The translations under genes and the position numbers were made by a program. A stretch of 64,000 nt of DNA, from positions 33,554 through 97,553 of the forward strand of contig DAOKYY010000003.1 of the NCBI GenBank assembly GCA_035325905.1, written 5' to 3'. Shown here piece by piece: positions 15,635 through 22,825 of the stretch. Source of the DNA: DYGX01 sp035325905 (GTDB taxonomy: Bacteria > Chloroflexota > Anaerolineae > Aggregatilineales > Aggregatilineaceae). The stretch's first letter is position 1. Each line of letters begins with the position of its first letter. The notes under the pieces are model-generated. The model was not told the origin of the DNA and ran no database searches. It worked only from the letters and a program-made list of their open reading frames with translations.

Positions 15635-15708
15635 GCCCCTGTAGCTCAGTTGGACAGAGCAACCGCCTTCTAAGCGGGAGGTCGCGGGTTCGAGTCCCTC
15701 CAGGGGCG
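15635..15708 (+). tRNA. tRNA-Arg (anticodon UCU)
   Basis: A 74-base cloverleaf. The acceptor arms GCCCCTG and CAGGGGC pair perfectly, with discriminator G. The D arm is GCTC...GAGC. The anticodon loop CTTCTAA gives anticodon UCU (reads AGA), and the T loop is TTCGAGT. The anticodon stem has an A-G mismatch at its outer pair (27-43), and the T stem has one C-U mismatch (50-64). CCA is not encoded. It has its own promoter upstream and a strong terminator 13 bases downstream. Confidence 0.93.
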
Positions 15709-15720
15709 CACACGAAACAA

Positions 15721-15753
15721 AACGCCCACCACGCTGGTGGGCGTTCGTTTTTT
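15721..15753. terminator. Bidirectional terminator between tRNA-Arg and the SARP-like gene
   Basis: A 10-bp perfect stem (AACGCCCACC / GGTGGGCGTT) with a 5-base loop, followed on the plus strand by CG and a run of T. On the minus strand it is followed by TTGTTTCG. It can stop both the tRNA transcript and the convergent gene ending at 15769. Confidence 0.9.
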
Positions 15754-15768
15754 CGGCGCGGCGTCCGC

Positions 15769-17040
15769 TCACGACATGATTGCCGCGTAAAGCTCCTGCG
15801 TTTCTTTCTCCGGGACGGCGCCCTCGCCTTTCAGCCGGTCGACGAGGCGCTGGTAATGCGCGGCGGCTTCGCTGCGGCGGCCCAAGTCCGCGTAGAGCTG
15901 CATGATCTGGCGGTGGATCGGCTCGTAGCGGTCATTTTCGCTCGACGCCTTTTGCAGCAGGTTGAGCGCGTTTTCCTGGCGGCCCTCCTCCAGGCGGATG
16001 CGAGCCATCTGGCCGAGCGCCTCCAGGTACCCGGTCTGATAGTCACGGCGGCGCTCGACGATCCACTTGTCGCTGTGCCCTTGCAAGAATGGGCCGCGAT
16101 ACAGGTCAATCGCTTCCTGCCACCTGGCGGTCTTGTCTTCCGTCTCAGGCGCGCGGCCCTGGACCAAAGCGCCGACGAACGCCATGATGTCGTAGTAAAT
16201 CGAGACGTCGGGATTAACGCGGTAGTAACCGTCTTCGTGGACCAGCACATCGAAGTCGAGCGCCTTGTGCAGGCGGCGCTTGGTGACGTGGAAGACGTTG
16301 ACGGCCTGGTCATTTTCGAGATCCGGCCAGAACGCCTGGCAGATCTCCGAGCGCGTCACCACCGGGCGGTCGAGCGCGAAGAAGAACAGCAGGCGCGGCA
16401 GATGCCCTTCCCAGGTCTCGACCGGCTCGCCGTTGAGCAGGACATAGCCTGGCCCCAGCGCGTACACTTCGAGCCGGTTCGGCCCCTCGGCCTTCATGCC
16501 GTAGAAGTCGCTGGCGACCACCTGGTCATCGAGCAGGATGACCGCCTTGCGCTGCGCGATCAGCGAGACCCACGGCAGGCGGGGCAGCGTGCGGCTGTTG
16601 ATCACGAGCTGGCTGTGCTGCGGCAGATGCAGGATCATCTGCTCGGTGAAGGCTTGCAGATCGTCGGCGCTGTCCGTGCGGTCGTACTCGTCGAGGATGA
16701 GCAGGAATGGCTCGTCGCTCAATTCTCCGACATCCGCCACGAACGCCTCAAGCAACGCGTCATCGTCATTCTGCGACTCGAAGTGAATCTGGTTGAGGTG
16801 TCGCCCGAAGGTCGGATGCTGGTTCGCCAGGTCGTGCGTGATGCCGGACAGGAACGACCGCACATTGACGTCGTCTGGCCCCATCGCGTAGTAGAAGACG
16901 CGCGTATCGGGATCGTTCATCAACTGCGCGACGAGTACGGACCGGTAGCGGCTTTGCGGGTGCAGCAAGACGACGCGCGCACCCTGGCCCCGGTCTTTGA
17001 ATGCCTGGTAGGACGCTTCGATCAAATTGTTGAGGTTCAT
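15769..17040 (-). CDS. SARP/BTAD-type transcriptional regulator with NTPase-like N-terminus
   Basis: About 423 residues. The N-terminal ~175 residues resemble the P-loop NTPase part of MalT/LuxR-type regulators and have a clear Walker B (PFLLILDEYDR, about 111-121), but the Walker A position reads HPQSRYRSV, lacking the G-K-S/T. The middle (about 185-285) looks like an OmpR-type winged helix (VVTRSEICQAFWPD, then NVFHVTKRRLHKAL). The C-terminal ~130 residues are a BTAD/TPR domain (RWQEAIDLYRGPFLQ onward). ATG 17040 is preferred over GTG 17067 and ATG 17058 because the predicted transcript start is near 17079, leaving GAGG as the usable ribosome site. Targets are unknown; nucleotide hydrolysis seems unlikely. 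Confidence 0.82.
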   Translation of the reverse strand: MNLNNLIEASYQAFKDRGQGARVVLLHPQSRYRSVLVAQLMNDPDTRVFYYAMGPDDVNVRSFLSGITHDLANQHPTFGRHLNQIHFESQNDDDALLEAFVADVGELSDEPFLLILDEYDRTDSADDLQAFTEQMILHLPQHSQLVINSRTLPRLPWVSLIAQRKAVILLDDQVVASDFYGMKAEGPNRLEVYALGPGYVLLNGEPVETWEGHLPRLLFFFALDRPVVTRSEICQAFWPDLENDQAVNVFHVTKRRLHKALDFDVLVHEDGYYRVNPDVSIYYDIMAFVGALVQGRAPETEDKTARWQEAIDLYRGPFLQGHSDKWIVERRRDYQTGYLEALGQMARIRLEEGRQENALNLLQKASSENDRYEPIHRQIMQLYADLGRRSEAAAHYQRLVDRLKGEGAVPEKETQELYAAIMS

Positions 17041-17085
17041 AGTTGCCGCTGGCCTCATCGTAAACACGCTGAATAGATATCTCCT

Positions 17086-17114
17086 AGTATATGCGCAGTA
17101 ACACGATAAGGCAA
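17086..17114 (-). promoter_or_regulatory. Promoter for the SARP-like regulator
   Basis: On the minus strand: TTGCCT (17114-17109), 17-bp spacer, TATACT (17091-17086). The predicted start near 17079 argues against the upstream GTG being the translation start with a normal ribosome site. Confidence 0.7.
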
Positions 17115-17166
17115 ACGCTAAGCTGGGCGTATCCGGCGCTTACGAATATGTTGTGGCGCGTGATCT

Positions 17167-17195
17167 TTGACAGTCCTCTCGCCCGGCACTACAAT
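17167..17195 (+). promoter_or_regulatory. Near-consensus promoter for the HhH/DUF971 operon
   Basis: TTGACA (17167-17172), exactly 17 bp, TACAAT (17190-17195). It lies divergent to the SARP-like gene promoter and about 37 bases before the first start codon of the operon. Confidence 0.85.
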
Positions 17196-17231
17196 GATAA
17201 GCACTTTACAGGGGCATTGAGCGAGCGAGCT

Positions 17232-17684
17232 ATGTATAAAGCAGTCCGTAACGCCACGGTTCTTGGGTTGGGCCTGAGCGTCAGCGCGCTCATCGGGTGG
17301 CTGTTCCTGCGCGAGTCGAAGCGCAAGCAGGACGCGCAAACCGTCACGATCAAATCGCAGGTGGGCGGCGGGCAGGCCGAGGACATGCCGCCGATTGTGC
17401 TGCCGCGCGAGGCGCTTGAGGCCAGCGCCGGTGATCTGGACGAGGAAGGCGAGGTCGAAACGGGGCCGCTGCCCGACGGAGCGGACGACTTCACCGTGAT
17501 TCGGGGCATTGGGCCGCGTTTCGCACAGGCTTTGCGCGACGGCGGCATCATGACCTTCGCCGCGCTGGCAGGTGAGACGCCCGAAAGCCTGGCCGAGCGA
17601 ATGGCGCCTTACGCCAGCGTGCGGCCGCAGCGCATCCGGGATTTCGATTGGATCGGGCAGGCGAAAGCGCGCGCGAAAGCCTGA
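17232..17684 (+). CDS. Membrane-anchored helix-hairpin-helix protein
   Basis: A 150-residue protein. It starts MYKAVRNATVLGLGLSVSALIG, giving an N-terminal membrane anchor (about residues 9-28), then a basic patch RESKRKQD and an acidic linker. A C-terminal helix-hairpin-helix-like domain follows (FTVIRGIGPRFAQALRDGGI, about 93-112, continuing to the end), similar to the small HhH domains at the ends of some ribosomal and DNA-repair proteins. The longer upstream reading frame is excluded because the consensus promoter at 17167-17195 lies inside it. The stop overlaps the ATG of the DUF971 gene by one base. Binding of nucleic acid near the membrane is inference. Confidence 0.75.
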   Translation: MYKAVRNATVLGLGLSVSALIGWLFLRESKRKQDAQTVTIKSQVGGGQAEDMPPIVLPREALEASAGDLDEEGEVETGPLPDGADDFTVIRGIGPRFAQALRDGGIMTFAALAGETPESLAERMAPYASVRPQRIRDFDWIGQAKARAKA

Positions 17685-18019
17685 TGGCGCCCCATACTCC
17701 GACCGAGATCACGCTAAACCAGCGCGACGGCGAGCTGGTGATCGTCTGGGCCAGCGGGCGCGTGTGCCACTACCCGCTGGATCGCCTGCGGCTGGCCTGC
17801 CCGTGCGTGGAGTGCCGGGGCGGGCACGAGCGCATGGGGCCGTCCTACGACCCGGAAGACATCATGAGCGTCACGCCGACCCGCCCGTACCAGGTCGAGC
17901 AGGTCGCGCAGGTGGGCAACTACGCGCTTCAGTTTCATTGGGACGACGGGCACCATACCGGGATTTACACCTGGGATTACCTCTACCGGCTATGCCCGGC
18001 GGAGAAGAGCCGTGCTTGA
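17684..18019 (+). CDS. DUF971 family protein
   Basis: A 111-residue protein of the DUF971 family, the same small domain found at the N-terminus of gamma-butyrobetaine hydroxylases and fused to some Mrp/Fe-S proteins. Visible hallmarks are LRLACPCVECRGG (Cys at about 36, 38 and 41), the VTPTRPYQVEQVAQVGNYALQ core, and HHTGIYTWDYLYRLCP with His and Cys that could bind a metal. ATG 17684 overlaps the preceding stop (TGATG), so translational coupling is likely. The gene after it starts 8 bases before its end. The biochemical role is not established; metal or Fe-S handling is a guess from the cysteines. Confidence 0.88.
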   Translation: MAPHTPTEITLNQRDGELVIVWASGRVCHYPLDRLRLACPCVECRGGHERMGPSYDPEDIMSVTPTRPYQVEQVAQVGNYALQFHWDDGHHTGIYTWDYLYRLCPAEKSRA

Positions 18020-18584
18020 GGATTTTGGCAGCCAGACGTTTTTGACGCTCTCCGATGTGGCGCATCTGCGGCTCGAGGCGCTCCAGATTTTTGAGCAGGG
18101 GCTGGCGAGCCATGACGTGTCCGATCTGATGCGCTTCATCGAGCGCCAGATCGCGCAGTCCCCGCCGCAGATGGTGCTGCTGCGCGAGCTGGCCGCCGAC
18201 CTGGAAGAGCGCATGGCGTTGCTGCACGCGCATCGTTTCGACGCGCGCGAGCAGGTCGTCCGCCTGCTCTGGGAAGGGTACGCGGTCGATATCACGCCGC
18301 TGGCCCCAGTCGAGGCGGTCGAGCAGTATCACACGCTGCGCGTGGTCGATGTGATGGCGCGCGTGCTCGCCGGAGGGCCGGAGGCGCAGGCCGATGCGCC
18401 ATTGCTGCAGCGAGTCGTCGAAGCCTCGCTCGGCAAGGCCGCCGAGCTTCAGCGCAAGATCGAGCTGACGCAGCAGGTTTTCCGGCTGCTAGCGGATTGG
18501 CTCGACGGGATCAACGCCACGACCGCCCGCCGCTACGGTCACTACTTCGTGGACCGGAAACAGCATCGCGACCTGTGGCACTGA
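18012..18584 (+). CDS. Unknown alpha-helical protein
   Basis: A 190-residue product, GTG start at 18012 overlapping the DUF971 gene by eight bases. The sequence is almost entirely helical with regular leucines (LRLEALQIFEQGLASHDV, then LLRELAADLEERMALL) and no signal peptide, membrane segment or catalytic motif. The last third (KAAELQRKIELTQQVFRLL) could form a coiled coil. Overlap with DUF971 and the shared promoter at 17167 imply co-expression with the HhH and DUF971 proteins. I do not recognise the family. Confidence 0.7.
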   Translation: MLEDFGSQTFLTLSDVAHLRLEALQIFEQGLASHDVSDLMRFIERQIAQSPPQMVLLRELAADLEERMALLHAHRFDAREQVVRLLWEGYAVDITPLAPVEAVEQYHTLRVVDVMARVLAGGPEAQADAPLLQRVVEASLGKAAELQRKIELTQQVFRLLADWLDGINATTARRYGHYFVDRKQHRDLWH

Positions 18585-18651
18585 GGCTGCACGGCGAGCG
18601 GGCGCGCCAGGAGCCACGTCCGGGCGGACAAACTGCGTCACTCACAGGCAA

Positions 18652-19230
18652 ATGGGGAAGTGCATGGGCCAATCGTACGAGCGGTATCTCGCCGAGATTC
18701 TGATCCCCGAAGACGAGCTACAAGCCCGTATCCGCGAGATGGGGGCGCAGATCACCGCCGACTATCGCGAAGTCAGCAACCTGCACCTGATCTGCGTGTT
18801 GAAGGGCGGCGTCATGTTCCTCGCGGACCTGACGCGCCATATCGACCTGCCGCATAGCATCGACTTCATGGCGATCTCCAGCTATGGCGCCGGGGTGCGC
18901 GAGTCGTCCGGCCGGGTGCGTATCGAGATGGACCTCAGCCACGACATCGCCGGCAAGAACATCCTGGTCGTCGAAGACATCGTCGACAGCGGCCACACCC
19001 TCGATTACATCGTCAGCCTGCTCAGCACGCGCAAGCCCGCCAGCATCCGCATCTGCGCCCTGCTGAGCAAGCCGAGCCGCCGGCAGGTCCCGATCCAGCT
19101 GGATTACGTTGGGTTCGAGATCCCCGACAAGTTTGTGTTCGGCTACGGGCTGGACCTGGACGAGCTGTACCGCAACCTGCCCTTCGTAGGCGTCTGCCGG
19201 CCGGGCGCCGTGGCCGGAGAAGCCGAGTGA
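18652..19230 (+). CDS. hpt: Hypoxanthine phosphoribosyltransferase
   Basis: Purine salvage enzyme making IMP or GMP from hypoxanthine or guanine and PRPP. The ~190-residue product has the PRPP-binding motif ILVVEDIVDSGHTLDYI near residue 103-119. It also has the substrate segment SKPSRRQVPIQLDYVG, the KFVFGYGLDLDELYRNLP C-terminal signature, and the flexible-loop SSYGAGVRESSGRV. Two starts are possible: ATG 18652 and ATG 18664 (MGQSYERY), the latter 5 bases after GGGGA. The stop overlaps the start of the next gene (GTGA), suggesting coupled translation with the CCA-adding enzyme. Confidence 0.93.
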   Translation: MGKCMGQSYERYLAEILIPEDELQARIREMGAQITADYREVSNLHLICVLKGGVMFLADLTRHIDLPHSIDFMAISSYGAGVRESSGRVRIEMDLSHDIAGKNILVVEDIVDSGHTLDYIVSLLSTRKPASIRICALLSKPSRRQVPIQLDYVGFEIPDKFVFGYGLDLDELYRNLPFVGVCRPGAVAGEAE

Positions 19231-20741
19231 GGCTCGACCCCCAGCCGCCGATTCGCCCGCTGATCTGGCCGCCGGTTGTCGAAGCGGTCTGCGCCGCCGT
19301 ACCACCGGGCGCGGGCGCTTACCTGGTCGGCGGCGTCGTGCGCGACGCGATTCTCCACCGCCCCATCCACGATATCGATCTCGCCACGCCGGGCGATGGC
19401 GGCCCGATCGCGCGGCGCATTGCGGACGCGCTGGGCGGCGATTATTACCCGCTGGACGCTGAGCGCGGCGTCGGGCGGGCGCTGATCCCCTGGGAAGGCG
19501 ATCAGATCATCGTCGATGTGGCTCGCTTTCGCGGCCCTGACCTGCTGGCCGACCTGCGCCTGCGCGATTTCACGGTCAACGCGCTGGCCGTGCCCGTTTC
19601 GGGCGACCGGTCGCGCGTGATCGACCCGCTCGGCGGCATGGCCGACCTGGGGCGCAAGGTCCTGCGGCGCTGCGGCGCGCAGTCGATTGCCAGCGATCCG
19701 GTGCGCGGGCTGCGCGCTGTGCGCGCCAGCGTGGATTACGGGCTGCGGATCGAGCGCGCGACGCAGGCTGACGTGCGGGCGCACGCCGCGCGCCTGGTCG
19801 ACACCTCGCCGGAGCGCGTGCGCGACGAGTTCCTGCAACTGCTCGGCTCGGCCCGGCCGGGCGCGGCGCTGGCTGCTGCCGCGCGTCTGGAGCTGCTGTC
19901 GCCGATCCTACCTGAGCTAAGCGGTCTGGACGCTGTCGAGCAAGGTCCGCCGCACCAGTACGATGTCTGGAAACACACGCTGCTGACCGTCGAGCGCCTC
20001 GACGCCCTGCTGCGGATCGTCGGCCCGCAGCGCGATCTGCGAGACGCGGCCAACATCGCGTATGGTGCGGTCGTGATCGCGGTCGCGCACCTGCGCCCGC
20101 AGCTTGCCGAGCACCTGAGCGTCACGTGGGCTAACGGCCGGTCACACCGGACGCTGCTGTTGCTGGCGGCGCTGCTACATGACGCCGGAAAAGCGCAGAC
20201 ACGCGAGGTTGACAGCGACGGACGGGTGCATTTCTACGGGCACGAGACAATCAGCCGCTCGGTCGCTCTGTCGGTCGGCGAGCGGCTGCGTCTGAGCCGG
20301 GACGAGATCGGGCGGCTGGCGAAGATCGTCGGGCACCACATGCGCCCGCACTGGCTCGCCGATGGCCCGCAGCTTTCGGCGCGCGCTGCGTATCGCTTCT
20401 GGCGCGACACCGGCGCGGCGGGGGTGGACATCTGTTTGCTGGGGCTGGCGGATTACCTGGCGACGGTTGGTCCGGCGCTCGATCATGACGACTGGCTGGC
20501 GTATGTCGAGACGCAGCAGCAGCTTCTGAACCGCTATTTCCTCGATTACGACAATTCCGTTGCGCCTGCGCCGCTGCTGACCGGCCATACCCTGATCCGC
20601 AAGTTCGGGCTGGAGCCGGGGCCGGAGATCGGCGCGATCCTCGAAGGGCTGCGCGAGGCGCAGGCCGCCGGTGAGGTTTCGACTCAGGACGAGGCTTTGG
20701 GTTGGGTGCGCCGCTTTCTCGAACGCGCGTCGCGGAACTGA
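19227..20741 (+). CDS. cca: CCA-adding tRNA nucleotidyltransferase / poly(A) polymerase family with HD domain
   Basis: Adds or repairs the 3' CCA of tRNA. That fits this genome, since the tRNA in the window has no encoded CCA. The 504-residue protein has the class II nucleotidyltransferase head (YLVGGVVRDAIL, then DIDLATPG with the catalytic Asp pair) and the RDFTVNALAV and DPVRGLRAVRASVDYGL motifs. A C-terminal HD phosphohydrolase domain (LLHDAGKAQTREVD, with KIVGHHMRPHW) follows. GTG 19227 overlaps the hpt stop codon. Poly(A) polymerase activity cannot be excluded from sequence, since the two activities share this fold. Confidence 0.88.
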   Translation: MRLDPQPPIRPLIWPPVVEAVCAAVPPGAGAYLVGGVVRDAILHRPIHDIDLATPGDGGPIARRIADALGGDYYPLDAERGVGRALIPWEGDQIIVDVARFRGPDLLADLRLRDFTVNALAVPVSGDRSRVIDPLGGMADLGRKVLRRCGAQSIASDPVRGLRAVRASVDYGLRIERATQADVRAHAARLVDTSPERVRDEFLQLLGSARPGAALAAAARLELLSPILPELSGLDAVEQGPPHQYDVWKHTLLTVERLDALLRIVGPQRDLRDAANIAYGAVVIAVAHLRPQLAEHLSVTWANGRSHRTLLLLAALLHDAGKAQTREVDSDGRVHFYGHETISRSVALSVGERLRLSRDEIGRLAKIVGHHMRPHWLADGPQLSARAAYRFWRDTGAAGVDICLLGLADYLATVGPALDHDDWLAYVETQQQLLNRYFLDYDNSVAPAPLLTGHTLIRKFGLEPGPEIGAILEGLREAQAAGEVSTQDEALGWVRRFLERASRN

Positions 20742-20747
20742 AGCGCC

Positions 20748-21323
20748 CTACCCCACCGGCGGCTCTGGCTCGATCCGCTCGAAGAACCACAACAGCGTCT
20801 TGCCATAGCGCCGCTCGTCATAGGCTTCCAGCGCGCTGAGAGTAACCGGCTGCTGCTCGGAGGGGTCGATCTGCACGATCACCACGCCGTCCGGGTTGAG
20901 GTGGTGCGGCGCTTCGTCCAGCAAGAGCAGCGCGTCTTTCCATAGCGTTTTGTACTGCGGCGGGGCAATGTAGACGTAGTCGAAGGCGCGCGGCTGGCGG
21001 CGGCGCAGGTAGTCGAACGCGCTGACGCGCAGCACTGTCGCGCGGTCCGCCAGGCCGGTGAGCGCCAGGTTTTCGTGAATGGTGCGGATCGCCATCCGGT
21101 CGCTGTCGATAAACAGCGCCGACGCCGCGCCCCGGCTGAGCGCTTCGATCCCGACGCTGCCGGTTCCCGCGAACAGGTCGAGGAAAGATGCGTCTCGCAG
21201 CCCGGTGCCGAGGATGTTGAACAGCGCCTCCTTGACGCGATCCATCACCGGCCGGGTCGTGTCGCCTGGTACCAGCTTGAGCCGCCGGCCTTTGGCGGTT
21301 CCTCCGATCACGCGGATAGGCAC
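20748..21323 (-). CDS. rsmD: RsmD-type 16S rRNA m2G966 methyltransferase
   Basis: A 191-residue SAM-dependent methyltransferase with the RsmD N-terminus MPIRVIGGTAKGRRLKL, then RPVMDRVKEALFNIL and SAM-binding motif I FLDLFAGTGSVGIEALSRGA (about 47-66). The catalytic motif IV, usually (D/N)PP(Y/F), reads YIAPPQY (residues 118-124), so the acidic/amide residue is Ala. I believe this variant occurs in Chloroflexota RsmD but cannot confirm it here. It is the last gene of a minus-strand unit, 10 bases after the URO-D-family gene, and converges with cca, the two stops six bases apart. Confidence 0.88.
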   Translation of the reverse strand: MPIRVIGGTAKGRRLKLVPGDTTRPVMDRVKEALFNILGTGLRDASFLDLFAGTGSVGIEALSRGAASALFIDSDRMAIRTIHENLALTGLADRATVLRVSAFDYLRRRQPRAFDYVYIAPPQYKTLWKDALLLLDEAPHHLNPDGVVIVQIDPSEQQPVTLSALEAYDERRYGKTLLWFFERIEPEPPVG

Positions 21324-21333
21324 GCGGCGCCTC

Positions 21334-22326
21334 TCAGCTTCCCGTCTCGACGACTTCGCGGGCGGCCCGGATATTGGACTGCGGCGTGGTGGTCATGATG
21401 ACGCAGCCGGTGGAGAGAATGAAACGGCGAGCGTTCGTCTGCTCGATCGCGTCCCGCGCCTGGGCGCGGACCTCGACCGGCGTGCCGGTGTGCATCGGCT
21501 CCATGCGCCCGATGCCGCCGCTGACCGCGCCCGGGAACAGCACTTTGCCGTTGGCGAGGTCCGGGTCGCTCTCGCGGTCGTGCCAGTTCAGCGCCTGGAG
21601 CGGGTAATCTTTAACCGCGCTCAGCATCGGGGCGCGGCCATGCAGGTGGCCCAGGTTGAACCACCACTCCGGCGGCAGCGCCTCCAGGACGCGCAGATCG
21701 TAGGGCCGCCCGAATTCCAGGTACTCGCTCTCGCTCATGACCGTGTAGGAGGCGTGCTGGATGGCGTAGAAGATGCCCGCGACGCCGCTGCGCCGCATGG
21801 CGTCGATGAAACGTAGCGTGCTTTCGGTCAGCGTGCTGAGGCCGGTCTTCAGCCGGTCAGGCGCGGTGCGCATATGCTCGATCAGGCGCTCGGTGCCCGC
21901 GACGTTCTTGGCCTGGGCCAGCGGGCTGAAGACGGTCTGGATATAGGGCACCTCGTCGCCGAAAGCTTCCTTGAGCAGGCGGAGAGTCTCAAGCTGGCGA
22001 CCCAGCGCGCCTTTGGTCGGGTCGAGCACGCGCAATTCGGTCCAGTCCAGCGAGCGGTGAACGGCGCGCTTGACGTACTTGCGCGTGCCTTCCAGCTCGC
22101 CTTCCCAGCGGTCCTGGACGCCGTAATCGGTCACGCAGAAGCTGCTGGCCGGCGACACCTTGACAAAGTCAAAATCCCACCGCCGCTGAAAAGCGACGGT
22201 CGCCTCGGCCAGATCGGCGGCGCGCTGGTCATCGCCCGGCCAGTGTCGCCACAGGGCGACCGGCACGCGATCGGCCTCCTGGCCGGCGATCGTCTTTTCC
22301 AGCCGCTCGCGTTTGGTCAGCGTCAT
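21334..22326 (-). CDS. Uroporphyrinogen-decarboxylase (URO-D) family protein
   Basis: A 330-residue TIM-barrel-like protein beginning MTLTKRERLEKTIAGQEADRVPVALW. This is the URO-D/methyltransferase superfamily N-terminus (R-x-R...DRVPV), followed by WDFDFVKVSPASSF and a C-terminal segment RRFILSTGCVIMTTTP. Members decarboxylate uroporphyrinogen III or act as corrinoid/zinc methyltransferases. The conserved GRAPML and WFNLGHLHG segments are present, but I cannot choose between these activities. No other haem genes are in the window, so a methyltransferase-like role is at least as plausible. Co-transcribed with the small TPR gene upstream and rsmD downstream. Confidence 0.83.
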   Translation of the reverse strand: MTLTKRERLEKTIAGQEADRVPVALWRHWPGDDQRAADLAEATVAFQRRWDFDFVKVSPASSFCVTDYGVQDRWEGELEGTRKYVKRAVHRSLDWTELRVLDPTKGALGRQLETLRLLKEAFGDEVPYIQTVFSPLAQAKNVAGTERLIEHMRTAPDRLKTGLSTLTESTLRFIDAMRRSGVAGIFYAIQHASYTVMSESEYLEFGRPYDLRVLEALPPEWWFNLGHLHGRAPMLSAVKDYPLQALNWHDRESDPDLANGKVLFPGAVSGGIGRMEPMHTGTPVEVRAQARDAIEQTNARRFILSTGCVIMTTTPQSNIRAAREVVETGS

Positions 22327-22361
22327 GATGGCTCCTGACGATTGTGCGCCGCAGAAAAAGA

Positions 22362-22676
22362 TCAGGTGATGAACTGCTCGAGATAGGCAAGCTGTTGCTC
22401 CACCATCCGGTTGAGCATGAAGTAGCGCCCCGGCGTGGTCACGTCCTCGTTCACGCGCTCTTTTTCGATGAGCTGCTTCACCTTGAGGAAGACCTCGCGC
22501 GCCTGGTCGTTCTGATTCAGGCCGCGATAGGCAAGGCCCAGCCCCCAGTTAGCGTCGATGTTGGCCGGATTGCCTCGTACAATCTCAGTAAACTGCTGGA
22601 CTGCGGCATCGTCCTGCCCTTTGTAGTGGGCGCTCCACGCTGCGCCAATCCGGGCGTCAAGGTCTTTGTCGGTCAT
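22362..22676 (-). CDS. Small TPR-like protein
   Basis: A 104-residue soluble protein starting MTDKDLDARIGAAW, with GGAG seven bases before ATG 22676. It contains about two TPR units: KGQDDAAVQQFTEIVRGNPANID and ANWGLGLAYRGLNQNDQAREVFLKV. The upstream open frame is not part of the gene, because a promoter (22738-22765) lies within or before it. It heads the unit that continues with the URO-D-family and rsmD genes. It is probably an interaction adaptor; the partner is unknown. Confidence 0.72.
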   Translation of the reverse strand: MTDKDLDARIGAAWSAHYKGQDDAAVQQFTEIVRGNPANIDANWGLGLAYRGLNQNDQAREVFLKVKQLIEKERVNEDVTTPGRYFMLNRMVEQQLAYLEQFIT

Positions 22677-22737
22677 CGTTTTCTCCGCTGTCAGGCATCC
22701 GGTCCGCACGCTGGACCCTATGAAACCGCACTCAAGC

Positions 22738-22765
22738 ATTATAGCTTAGGCAAGGCAGTTGGCAA
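22738..22765 (-). promoter_or_regulatory. Promoter for the TPR / URO-D / rsmD unit
   Basis: On the minus strand: TTGCCA (22765-22760), 16-bp spacer, TATAAT (22743-22738), followed by about 60 bases to the start at 22676. Confidence 0.7.
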
Positions 22766-22825
22766 GATAACCCGGTAGACTACCAGAAAAACGCATCAAA
22801 TTCATCGCGTATCAACCGGTTCACC

